Shown in pieces: positions 54,105 to 61,534 of a stretch of 64,000 nucleotides of DNA. The DNA lies in NCBI RefSeq assembly GCF_017874215.1, contig NZ_JAGGLB010000001.1, forward strand, positions 372,001-436,000. Reading direction: 5' to 3'. Within the stretch, counting starts at the first letter, position 1. Every line of letters begins with the position of its first letter. Both the position numbers and the translations under genes were made by a program. This stretch comes from Paenibacillus eucommiae (GTDB taxonomy: Bacteria; Bacillota; Bacilli; Paenibacillales; NBRC-103111). The notes below the pieces were generated by a model, which searched no databases, was not told the origin of the DNA, and saw nothing but the letters and a program-made list of their open reading frames with translations.

Positions 54105-55718
54105 TTACTTCGCCAAGCCTGCCGCTTTGATTTGAGCTGCATATTGTTCGAACAGCGCATTTCCGTTGTACTTTGTCATAAGCTCTTCGCGGTATGCGGG
54201 CCAGTTCTTACCTGACTTGTCATCAAATACTGCTTTTGCTTGAAGCTCGCGTTGACGCTTGCGGAAAGTACCCAGGTCAAATCCCTCAGGCGGAGTCAGG
54301 CTTGTGCCGATATATGGAAGTGAAGGGAACCCAAGAATTGTTTTGGAAATTTCACGATCCCGATCGGATTCATTCGCATTAATAATAGTCAAGCCAAGAA
54401 CCGTCGGAGTTTCAGGCGTGAAGAAATCCCATATTTTAAGAAAATCCCCCTTATCCGTAATTTCCTTCTTTGTTGCCTCCGTGTTAAGCGTGATTGTGTC
54501 GCCGTTACGTGTATAGTGCCTGTTCTCAATACCATAGTGTGTCAAGATGTAACCTTCTTCACCGGCCAACCAGTCAAGAATTTCAACGATGCGTTCAACC
54601 TTCTCAGGCGAGTTTTCGACTACCCCTTTAGGGAATAGAACAGGGGATCCCGGCGCAATTCCGGTAGAGATAGGTTGACTGCCAAAAGGTGTGAAGGGAA
54701 TCCAGTTCGCATTCGGGAACAATGCCTTGGTTTTGGACTGCAAGCTCTGCGGGTTGGAATCGAAGGCGAAATCCTTCGTAGCCCCCATAATGATACCCGC
54801 TTTACCTTGCGCTGCACGGTCGACATGCTGAGGCGATTTATTCAGGAACCAGTCCGGATCAACCAGACCTTCGCCAATGACCTTCGAAATATCGTCAAGC
54901 ACCTGCTCTACGCGTGGATCTGTTTGCATGTCGATGAAATTACCGTCTTTTATAGTGGAAGCAAATACCAGGCCTGCTTTCCAGTATTCCGGCCATTCAA
55001 GTCCAATTCCGTCTCCGCCTGTTGCAGTTGTGAAGCCAAATGTATCCTTTTTACCATTGCCATCCGGGTCATTGTTCACAAAGGCTCTAAGTACGTTTAG
55101 GTATTCATCGTAGGTTTCCGGCACGGACAGATTGAGGGTATCCAACCAGTCCTTACGGATATACCAAGTACGGTATAGTTCCTTGTTATATGGAGTCGGC
55201 ATACGGAAAGTTCCGTCTGCAAACTGATAACGCTGGAATACTGTCTCATCTATCCAATTTTTGAAGTAGTTCGGCATTGCTTGTGGAGTAACGAAAGTAC
55301 CGATGTCTGCAAGTATACCGTCTAATACATATTTTAGACCGCCATCCCCATTCGCATCACGCCATACATCCGGTGACTGGTTTGATGCTAACTGTGTATT
55401 TAGTCTTGTCACATAGTCTTGCCCAACTGGCATATAATCCAGCGTAATCTTAACATTGAATTTTTCTTCAATCGTTTTCTTGACGAAATCCTCTGCATCC
55501 GAAGGGAGCTGTGCATTCGCAGGAGCATCTACCATCATACGAATGTCTAATAATGCTTTCTTGGCAGCCGGCGCTTCTGTTGCGCTGCCCGCAGTGCTAG
55601 CTGGAGCAGTCGTGGAGGTTACAGTCCCTTCGTTGGAGCTGCAGGCACTAACGATTGCAATACCCAGCATGACGGCCGTAAACGCTTTCCATTTTTTACT
55701 TAAAAGTTCTTCTTTCAT
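54105..55718 (-). CDS. Extracellular sugar-binding lipoprotein, LplA-like, no adjacent permease
   Basis: 537 residues from the ATG at 55718 (AAAGGGG upstream). Signal with lipobox IVSAC, Cys26. The mature protein (DIRMMVDAPANAQLPSDAED, RKDWLDTLNLSVPETYDEYL, PYIGTSLTPPEGFDLGTFRK) is of the large LplA/YtcQ type, which normally pairs with LplB/YtcP permeases. No permease adjoins it; the pair at 44.9-46.7 kb lacks a binding protein and is the obvious partner. The promoter carries the same 41-bp box as the amidohydrolase operon. Confidence 0.88.
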   Translation of the reverse strand: MKEELLSKKWKAFTAVMLGIAIVSACSSNEGTVTSTTAPASTAGSATEAPAAKKALLDIRMMVDAPANAQLPSDAEDFVKKTIEEKFNVKITLDYMPVGQDYVTRLNTQLASNQSPDVWRDANGDGGLKYVLDGILADIGTFVTPQAMPNYFKNWIDETVFQRYQFADGTFRMPTPYNKELYRTWYIRKDWLDTLNLSVPETYDEYLNVLRAFVNNDPDGNGKKDTFGFTTATGGDGIGLEWPEYWKAGLVFASTIKDGNFIDMQTDPRVEQVLDDISKVIGEGLVDPDWFLNKSPQHVDRAAQGKAGIIMGATKDFAFDSNPQSLQSKTKALFPNANWIPFTPFGSQPISTGIAPGSPVLFPKGVVENSPEKVERIVEILDWLAGEEGYILTHYGIENRHYTRNGDTITLNTEATKKEITDKGDFLKIWDFFTPETPTVLGLTIINANESDRDREISKTILGFPSLPYIGTSLTPPEGFDLGTFRKRQRELQAKAVFDDKSGKNWPAYREELMTKYNGNALFEQYAAQIKAAGLAK

Positions 55719-55783
55719 CGATTCATCCCCTTTTTTGAACTCCAGCAAGGCTGATTGTTCAATCATTTTGTCGTGATATCGTA

Positions 55784-55850
55784 ATTATAGCTGTCGATTC
55801 TGATTGGGTTCCATGCATAATACTCTTGTTTATTTGCACAATTCTCTAGT
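55784..55850 (-). promoter_or_regulatory. Promoter with 41-bp box, copy 2 (orphan binding protein)
   Basis: Minus-strand TATAAT at 55784-55789; 20 bp upstream a box at 55810-55850 contains TCCATG and, in identical spacing, TTATTTGCACAATTCTCTA. Copy 1 has the same elements with one changed base in the last block. Confidence 0.68.
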
Positions 55851-56229
55851 TTCTTCGCCGTTAACAATGGGTTATGGTTTCTGCTCATGTAGGATCCGTT
55901 TATCAAAAACATTGTTTGAAAAGGAGCCTGGATTCGGAGTTTTTCGTCGGATTTCGGAAGTTGTTCCACTTTTCCCGGGTGGCGGAACCAACGTCCTCCT
56001 CCTGCTCTTCCGTACTCCGTTCCCTCGAACTTTTGTCGTCGATGCCCCCGGATAGCTAGCGAGAGCTGTCTTGCCTGCCGGTCAATTGCCACGCCTGGAT
56101 CACAGACCCGTCGAAGGCTTCGTTATGTTCCGCATATGTTGACAGGAATAAGCAAATTGTGAACTTATTATGCGTTAGGCTTCTATGTATAATGAGGTCA
56201 ACGACCCCCAGAGAAAGGAAGAGACCGCA
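55851..56229. other. Intergenic stretch, no supported gene
   Basis: An open frame on the minus strand (55763-56092) has no ribosome site and overlaps the box and promoter, so it is not accepted. No other feature was recognised until the aldo/keto reductase remnant. Confidence 0.45.
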
Positions 56230-56470
56230 ATGAACAGGATGGCTTTAAAAGCCTACGCGCTGCCCGATACTTCATTAACTGTATCCGGTATCGGACTGGG
56301 CGCTTCTCCTTATGGAGACTATGTGGACGGCCTTCGTCTGAACGACAACTAGACATTTTCAGGGAGCATGGGGGCAACTACTTAGATACGGCTCGCACCT
56401 ATGGAGAGCATCAGATTTCTGAGCAAATTGTTGGACATTGGATGGAGAAGCGCCGCAACCGCGACTGCCC
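56230..56470 (+). pseudogene. Aldo/keto reductase, 5' remnant, frameshifted
   Basis: The ATG at 56230 follows AAAGGAAG. MNRMALKAYALPDTSLTVSG and GLGASPYGDYVDGLRLNDN are followed by a TAG; one missing base there restores DIFREHGGNYLDTARTYGEH and QISEQIVGHWMEKR, the N-terminal strand, catalytic Asp/Tyr region of aldo/keto reductases. The gene is then cut at about 56470 by antisense RHS sequence. Not functional. Confidence 0.7.
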
Positions 56471-56941
56471 GACATTATTATACTGGTAGGTTTCTCTGTA
56501 TATTGTCCCTTCAAATTCTCCCAATTGCGAACGCCTATACGTACTTTTATCTAGAGATATCACATTGCCCCATTGATCTTCATATTGCACCGTGTAATTT
56601 TTTCTCATTGTAAGATCCCCTGAATACGAACGGAAGGAACTTACATCCTGTGCTTCAATGAAGTATTGATGAGCGCTTTTGTCATATAAATAGTAATCGG
56701 TTCGATATAAATTGCCGTATGGATCAACCACTTCATTTTGCCTTCCCCATCGATCATACGAAGCCGTCATCGTATTTTGCATCGGATCTTTAGCATAGTT
56801 AGTCCTCGCCGCATCGTCATAGTGGTATTGTGAATATTTCCATCCAACCTCAGAATCATAGAATAGATTAAGAAGCAAATTCCCGAATCCATTATAGAAA
56901 TTACTCGTTTGATTTAAATAGGTTACTGTGCCATTCATCAT
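56471..56941 (-). pseudogene. RHS-core fragment of a polymorphic toxin
   Basis: Minus-strand translation includes TASYDRWGRQNEVVDPYGNL, YDKSAHQYFIEAQDVSSFRS and ETYQYNNVG, with the Y-D-x-x-G-R and YEDQWGNVISLD repeats of RHS/WapA-type shells. Both ends are missing: the 3' side fuses to the aldo/keto reductase remnant, and the first codon at 56941 is arbitrary. It may derive from the same gene as the RHS tail at 42.7-43.4 kb. Confidence 0.65.
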
Positions 56942-56963
56942 TTAGATTATGAAAGGATAATCA

Positions 56964-57654
56964 ATGAAAAAGACGGTGGTTACGGTAAGTCTAGTATTGG
57001 GACTTCTTTTAGTGAGTGGATGCTCATCCAAAACGGAAAATAATGTCCCTTTGGAATCAACACTACCAACTTCACCAATTCCAACTGCAGTGGAAAGTAT
57101 CAGTCCTGGGCAGGCACGGATGGTAGCATGACGTCAGAATTACTATCAGGATACCAATTTGAGTTTTATGGCATACCTGGGTATATATCTGATATCGTAG
57201 GGAGCGACAAAGTGACGGAGTGGATGAAACAGTTTGAGAGCCTTGAAAACCCAAAAGAACGCAGCAAGCAGGAAGTAAATTTCGCTAATGTTATTCTTGA
57301 ATTGCAGGTGCCTAAGGAAGCTGTTATCAAAGCCAATCAAGGACTCGTATTCACGGAAGAACAAATTGAAGCCATCTATTCTGGAGATAAAAAGCGTATC
57401 AATCAAGCGTTTGCCAATGAACATGCTCTTCTCGTAAATGGGAACATTTATACAGCAGATTGGCTTGCAGCTCATACCGCCACGGACTATAAGGCTGAGG
57501 GAATAACTGAAGAGGAATTGTTTCTATACATAAAAAAAATAAACAAGGAAGAGTTGGAAGAGGAATGTAGCAAGATTAAAAAGGAATTAAGCAATGCTCA
57601 AAACTTACATCAAGCAAATATAATTTAGTTGTATCTGGAAATTCATATTCCCTT
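56964..57654 (+). pseudogene. Lipoprotein of unknown function, frameshifted and truncated
   Basis: MKKTVVTVSLVLGLLLVSGC gives a lipobox (VSGC, Cys20). The frame stops at 57131; one added G in the GGG at 57104 joins it to SELLSGYQFEFYGIPGYISD and onward to IEAIYSGDKKRINQAFANEH. The 3' part enters a 145-bp segment that is repeated at 59503; one missing T there ends this copy early. The protein contains a repeat unit (NGNIYTADWLAAHTATDY) related to SGNSYSLEWLTTHMVQEY in the downstream copy, so the original protein carried at least two such units. Function unknown. Confidence 0.6.
57510..57654. repeat. Direct repeat, left copy (145 bp)
   Basis: Nearly identical to 59503-59648, differing by a handful of substitutions and one missing T. 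The two copies flank about 1.85 kb containing the YheC/YheD-type gene. Confidence 0.9.
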
Positions 57655-57884
57655 AAGAGAGTTGCGTCTTTTTTAATAGTACATAGTTAATTTATCATCA
57701 GTATTTTTTGCATTTATCGCCTTTTTGGCTTTCATTCTCAAATGGGGATAATCCGGAATTAGGGGAACTAGATGGAAAAACGGTACCGCGAGGTAAATTA
57801 CCCAGCCCATTTAAATTAGGCAAGCATCCCCTTTTCTCTTTCACACATACATTATTATTGCTAACTGAGATTTGGGAGGATGTT

Positions 57885-58982
57885 ATGATGAGTAAACCTC
57901 TTATTGGTATTCTGGCACATAGAACAAATAAAACGTTTATGAATGGCGGTTTTTTGCACGATTTAGTCCGTGAAGGCGAAAAACTAAATAGCCAGGTTGT
58001 TGTGTTTTCTCATTTAGATCTGATAGAAAAAGACAAGAAAATTCACGGCTTTACACGTTCCCCTTCAAATCGCTGGAAGATGAACATCTATCCTTACCCA
58101 GATGTCGTGATTGATTTTTGCCGGTATCTTAAAAAGCCTTTTCGGGATATGCGTCGCCGGAAAGATTTGTTCACTTATGCCAATCATAAGTTCACCTACA
58201 AATGGAAAGCTACTAGGTTATTTAGTAAATCAGAGAAGGTGAAGCAATGGATACCGGAGACCTTACTTTATACCCCTCAAAACCTACGGGACATGATCCG
58301 TAAACATCCTATCCTCTACATCAAACCAGGCAACGGTACTGGTGGCCACAGTGTAGTTAAACTCTCAAGAAAATCCGGTACATTTCACATCAAGGGCCGA
58401 AAAAAATCTGCGCGCTTGACGCATATTGTTCTGCCCTCGGAAGATTCGGCAGTCCGATGGCTTAACTCATGGGTGAGTACGCAGCGGATTCGCACCGGAA
58501 ATTTTATGATTCAGCAAGGATTGAATCTGGAACTGATCCCCGGACGCGTACTGGATGCCCGACTGATCATCCAAAAAAACGAAAGGGGCGGGTGGGAAGT
58601 GACCGGTAAGGGCATGCGGGTCAGTGCTAAAAACAGCCCCACCACCAATCTGGTTCATGGAGACGGCAAAGCATTGCGTTTTGAACCGTTCATGATCCAA
58701 CGGTTCGGCCCGGAGAAAGCCAAACAAATCAGCCGGGAATGCGATCAAATGGCCATGAAATTGATGGAAGTGATTGAGGAGCGGTATGGCTCAATGGTGG
58801 AGTTCGGTTTGGATGTTGGTGTCGATGTGAAAGGGAATGTCTGGTTAATTGAGGCGAACCCGAAGCCGAGCCATACCATCTTCTTGGGCACGAAGGAAAT
58901 GGGCCTTTATCGCAAATCCATACAGCGTCCCATTCAGTATGCGGCGTATCTAGCAAAAACAAAATTTGAAAATGGATCGTAG
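57885..58982 (+). CDS. YheC/YheD family spore-coat-associated protein (ATP-grasp)
   Basis: 365 residues from the ATG at 57885 (TGGGAGGATG upstream). KPLIGILAHRTNKTFMNGGF opens the family's N-terminal domain; HPILYIKPGNGTGGHSVVKL is the ATP-grasp glycine loop, and EFGLDVGVDVKGNVWLIEAN with the Asn-Pro-Lys-Pro end supplies the metal and phosphate ligands. Proteins of this family are linked to endospore coats. It lies between two direct repeats that split a lipoprotein gene, so it is probably a recent arrival. Confidence 0.88.
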   Translation: MMSKPLIGILAHRTNKTFMNGGFLHDLVREGEKLNSQVVVFSHLDLIEKDKKIHGFTRSPSNRWKMNIYPYPDVVIDFCRYLKKPFRDMRRRKDLFTYANHKFTYKWKATRLFSKSEKVKQWIPETLLYTPQNLRDMIRKHPILYIKPGNGTGGHSVVKLSRKSGTFHIKGRKKSARLTHIVLPSEDSAVRWLNSWVSTQRIRTGNFMIQQGLNLELIPGRVLDARLIIQKNERGGWEVTGKGMRVSAKNSPTTNLVHGDGKALRFEPFMIQRFGPEKAKQISRECDQMAMKLMEVIEERYGSMVEFGLDVGVDVKGNVWLIEANPKPSHTIFLGTKEMGLYRKSIQRPIQYAAYLAKTKFENGS

Positions 58983-59502
58983 GCACGTTAATAACGCCAT
59001 ATTTCTTTTGTTGTTCGTTGTAGAAACAGTCAAAGGGCGAGTTTTTTTCGCATAGAATCTGAAAGATTTACCATTGGGCAAGTATGTCCTTGCTTCAGGA
59101 AACCAATATAATGATAAGTAATAATGACGCATGACCTTGCAGGGTCGTGGGCTTCTGGGTTCTTAGTGAATATGGGTTGCAGCCCTCACTAAGACTGAGC
59201 ATCTTTCTTGGATTGGGATTCGACCTTCGATTGTTCATCGGGGTCGTTTCCTTTTTTCGTCGGAATTTCTCGGTAAATTTTGATTTTGCATCACCGAGAA
59301 ACAACATGAATCTTCCGTATCTCGTGCGATCTCGATCGTATGTCGGTGATTCATTACTTCCTCCAATTGAAGAACCAATGACCATTGCTAAGCATGGACC
59401 GGGTTGCCTAGACTTAGATTTTGGAGATATTGAGAGGTAATTTTCCTTTTATAAAATGAAATGGAAACAGATTTCTATTGTGGTAATCAGTGCTTGCGGT
59501 TT
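58983..59502. other. Stretch without a supported gene
   Basis: Overlapping open frames exist on both strands (about 59095-59440), with no ribosome site and no recognisable product. The segment belongs to the insert between the two 145-bp repeats. Confidence 0.4.
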
Positions 59503-59807
59503 AAGAGGAATTGTTTCTATACATTAAAAAAATAAACAAGGAAGAGTTGAAAGAGGAATATAGCAAGATTAAAAAGGAATTAAGCAAAGCTCAGAACTTT
59601 ACATCAAGCAAGTATAATTTAGTTGTATCTGGAAATTCATATTCCCTTGAATGGCTAACAACACATATGGTTCAAGAATATGAAAAGGCAGGTATTACAG
59701 CGACGGTACTTGAACAATACCTCAAAAGTATAAATATACATGAACAGAGTGAAGAATACGACTATCTAAGCAGCATATTGGGAAAACTGAAAGAATCCAG
59801 CCTCTAA
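59503..59807 (+). pseudogene. 3' part of the split lipoprotein gene, with right repeat copy
   Basis: The frame continues the lipoprotein through the repeated segment (FLYIKKINKEELKEEYSKIK) into SGNSYSLEWLTTHMVQEYEK and a closing helix, ending at 59807. There is no start codon or ribosome site, so it is a displaced tail of the gene at 56964. The repeat copy spans 59503-59648. Confidence 0.6.
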
Positions 59808-59975
59808 TTTAGCACATAGTAAATCCAATATTCATGCTAGCAAATGGAACGACTTCGCAGCTTCAGTGATTTATGTGATAATTTCTTTTTTCAAGTTAAT
59901 CCTCCAATAACAATCAGAATGTATAATTTACGTAAAGCAGCAAATTTACATCTATCTATGAAAGGAAATCACATT

Positions 59976-60604
59976 ATGGGGATTCATACGTATTTTCAAT
60001 CGTTAACCGATCTAGAGCGCATTATTCGTTGCCCGGGTAAATTCAAATTTCAGGAACATAGCGTATCCGCACACTCTTGAAGGTCGTTCAATATGCCAAA
60101 ACGTTGGCCGATATCGAAGAAAGTAACGGAGTCACTGTTGATTGGCAAAAGCTTTACGAAATAACAAGCAGTCATGATTACGGTGAAATTTTTATTGGTG
60201 ATATTAAAACGCCTGTAAAACACTATTCACTAGAACTTCGATCCATGCTGCAGCAAGTAGAAGAAGGAATGGTCGCTCATTTCATTGACGAGCATATTCC
60301 AGAGGAGTTCAAATCTATATTCCGCAGACAACTGCGCGAAGGCAAAGACGAATCGGTGGAAGGTCAAATATTAGAAGTCGCTGATAAAATGGATCAGATC
60401 TACGAGGCCTTCTCTGAGCTGCAGCGGGGCAACACAGAAAAAGAATTTATCGTGATGTATCGCAATGCACTTATCAAAATCAAGCAAATCAAGCTGCACT
60501 GCGTGGAATATTTTCTTCAACATATTTTACCCGACCTGGTTAGCGAAGGATCACGTTCTCCTATTGATATTGCAAAAATCACAAATGAAGCGTTAGCGTC
60601 ATAG
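59976..60604 (+). pseudogene. YfbR-like HD-domain 5'-nucleotidase, frameshifted
   Basis: The ATG at 59976 follows AAAGGAAA. MGIHTYFQSLTDLERIIRCP then FKFQEHSVSAHS ends in TGA; one missing G (TGGAAG expected) restores WKVVQYAKTLADIEESNG and the HD pair ITSSHDYGEIFIGD. The remainder is helical, as in YfbR-type nucleotidases that act on dNMPs. About 208 residues when joined. It is either inactive or a sequencing artefact. Confidence 0.75.
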
Positions 60605-60800
60605 CCGCGGCTCTTCATTCAAGTACTCTGCATGCAAGTGCTCTTCGTTCAAGCTCTCCAGATACAACATCCTCTTTAACCGCAAAGCTAATCCCTCCAG
60701 TTATGGCCATCCAAGCCTCCCCTTCACTTTCTGATAAGCCCAAGTCTTTGAGGTTTTTTCGCCTCTGTGCAAGTTGTTCACGAATTTATTGAGCAATTAT
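60605..60800. other. Intergenic stretch, no gene seen
   Basis: No coding frame or clear structure beyond short AT-rich repeats. Confidence 0.4.
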
Positions 60801-60998
60801 TTATGAAGTAATAAACGAAGCCCAGGCGGTAACAAATACCCACCAAGCGAGAGTAAGTCGCAAGGTGGATTTAGAAGGCTTCTTGTTACGTGTATTATGC
60901 CCATTTGTTTTATACATAAACTCCGGTTTAACAATACCCAATATTCCCGATATCACAAAAAAAAGTAAAAATAATGACAATATGATTCTATCTGGCAT
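60801..60998 (-). CDS. Truncated paralogue of the membrane protein at 42.4 kb
   Basis: 65 residues from the ATG at 60998 (ACGGGGAAA upstream). It begins MPDRIILSLFLLFFVISGIL and keeps IVKPEFMYKTNGHNTRNKKP, but after PSKST the next codons run through the recurrent hairpin, because about 120 bp present in the other copy are deleted at a GATTT microhomology. The C-terminal span is gone, so function is doubtful. Confidence 0.55.
   Translation of the reverse strand: MPDRIILSLFLLFFVISGILGIVKPEFMYKTNGHNTRNKKPSKSTLRLTLAWWVFVTAWASFITS
60840..60868 (-). terminator. Recurrent hairpin terminator, copy G
   Basis: Minus strand CCACCTTGCGACTTACTCTC then GCTTGGTGG: same arms and inner stem as copy F, but now lying inside the truncated frame above, and followed by GTATTTG. 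Confidence 0.7.
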
Positions 60999-61201
60999 AT
61001 TATTTCCCCGTTCTTACGTGTTGATTGATTCTACTCGGAAATCTTCATTGGATACGATGGTGAAGAGAACTGAATTATCCTCATGGATAATAATGTTATA
61101 GCTATGTAAATTTCTTTTTTTTCATTGGACCAGATTTTTAGTATCACTCCATCATTTCTAAGCAATCGATAGTTTTCCCATTCCAGTTTGTATAGACCCA
61201 T

Positions 61202-61230
61202 TTGACAGAATTACAGTAAAATGCTAGATT
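61202..61230 (+). promoter_or_regulatory. Promoter of the ABC-F gene
   Basis: TTGACA at 61202-61207, 17-bp spacer, TAGATT at 61225-61230. Transcription would start near 61237, just before the leader peptide. Confidence 0.75.
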
Positions 61231-61264
61231 GAAAATAACATATTTTGAACGGAGGGTGAATGAT

Positions 61265-61345
61265 TTGAGCAATTGTTTATTTATTATAAAAGCAAATAAC
61301 CTAATAAATAAACAAGAAGCTGCATTCACCCGCAATCATATATAA
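61265..61345 (+). CDS. Leader peptide, 26 aa
   Basis: TTG start exactly 8 nt after GGAGG, peptide beginning MSNCLFIIKANNL, ending TAA at 61345. It covers the left arm of the main stem. Ribosome stalling in it, by the antibiotic that the ABC-F protein counters, would free the right arm to form the antiterminator. Too short to be a usual gene; regulatory role inferred. Confidence 0.65.
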   Translation: MSNCLFIIKANNLINKQEAAFTRNHI

Positions 61346-61417
61346 CAAATCTATATTTGGTTATTTATTTCCACTTATAGTCTGTTTATATTTCTATTTT
61401 CGAATAGATTTTGAGCG

Positions 61418-61454
61418 AGATGCTTCTGTTTATTAACAGGGGCATCTTTTTTTT
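61418..61454 (+). terminator. Attenuator terminator in the ABC-F leader
   Basis: AGATGC pairs with GCATCT, with inner CTGTT/AACAG, followed by eight T. It lies 80 bp before the ABC-F start. Confidence 0.85.
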
Positions 61455-61534
61455 GTTGAAAAAATTCAGGGGTGATGAATATGAACAAATCATAAAACGT
61501 CTAAAACAATTGAAACGAAATGAGGTAATCAAAT

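Larger units (their letters stand above)
61254..61454 (+). promoter_or_regulatory. Leader attenuator of the ABC-F gene
   Basis: Stem pairs: GGGTGAATG (61254-61262) with CATTCACCC (61323-61331), and TTGTTTATTTATTA (61273-61286) with TAATAAATAAACAA (61302-61315), folding over the leader peptide and its ribosome site. AATAAACAAGAAGC (61307-61320) can instead pair with GCTTCTGTTTATT (61422-61434), the left arm of the terminator, so the fold is mutually exclusive with termination. Confidence 0.72.

Noticed and set aside
55763..56092. 109-codon minus-strand frame upstream of the orphan binding protein
   Set aside because: No ribosome site; it covers the promoter and operator of the real gene.
59095..59440. 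Overlapping frames on both strands after the YheC/YheD gene
   Set aside because: Neither has a ribosome site or a recognisable product.
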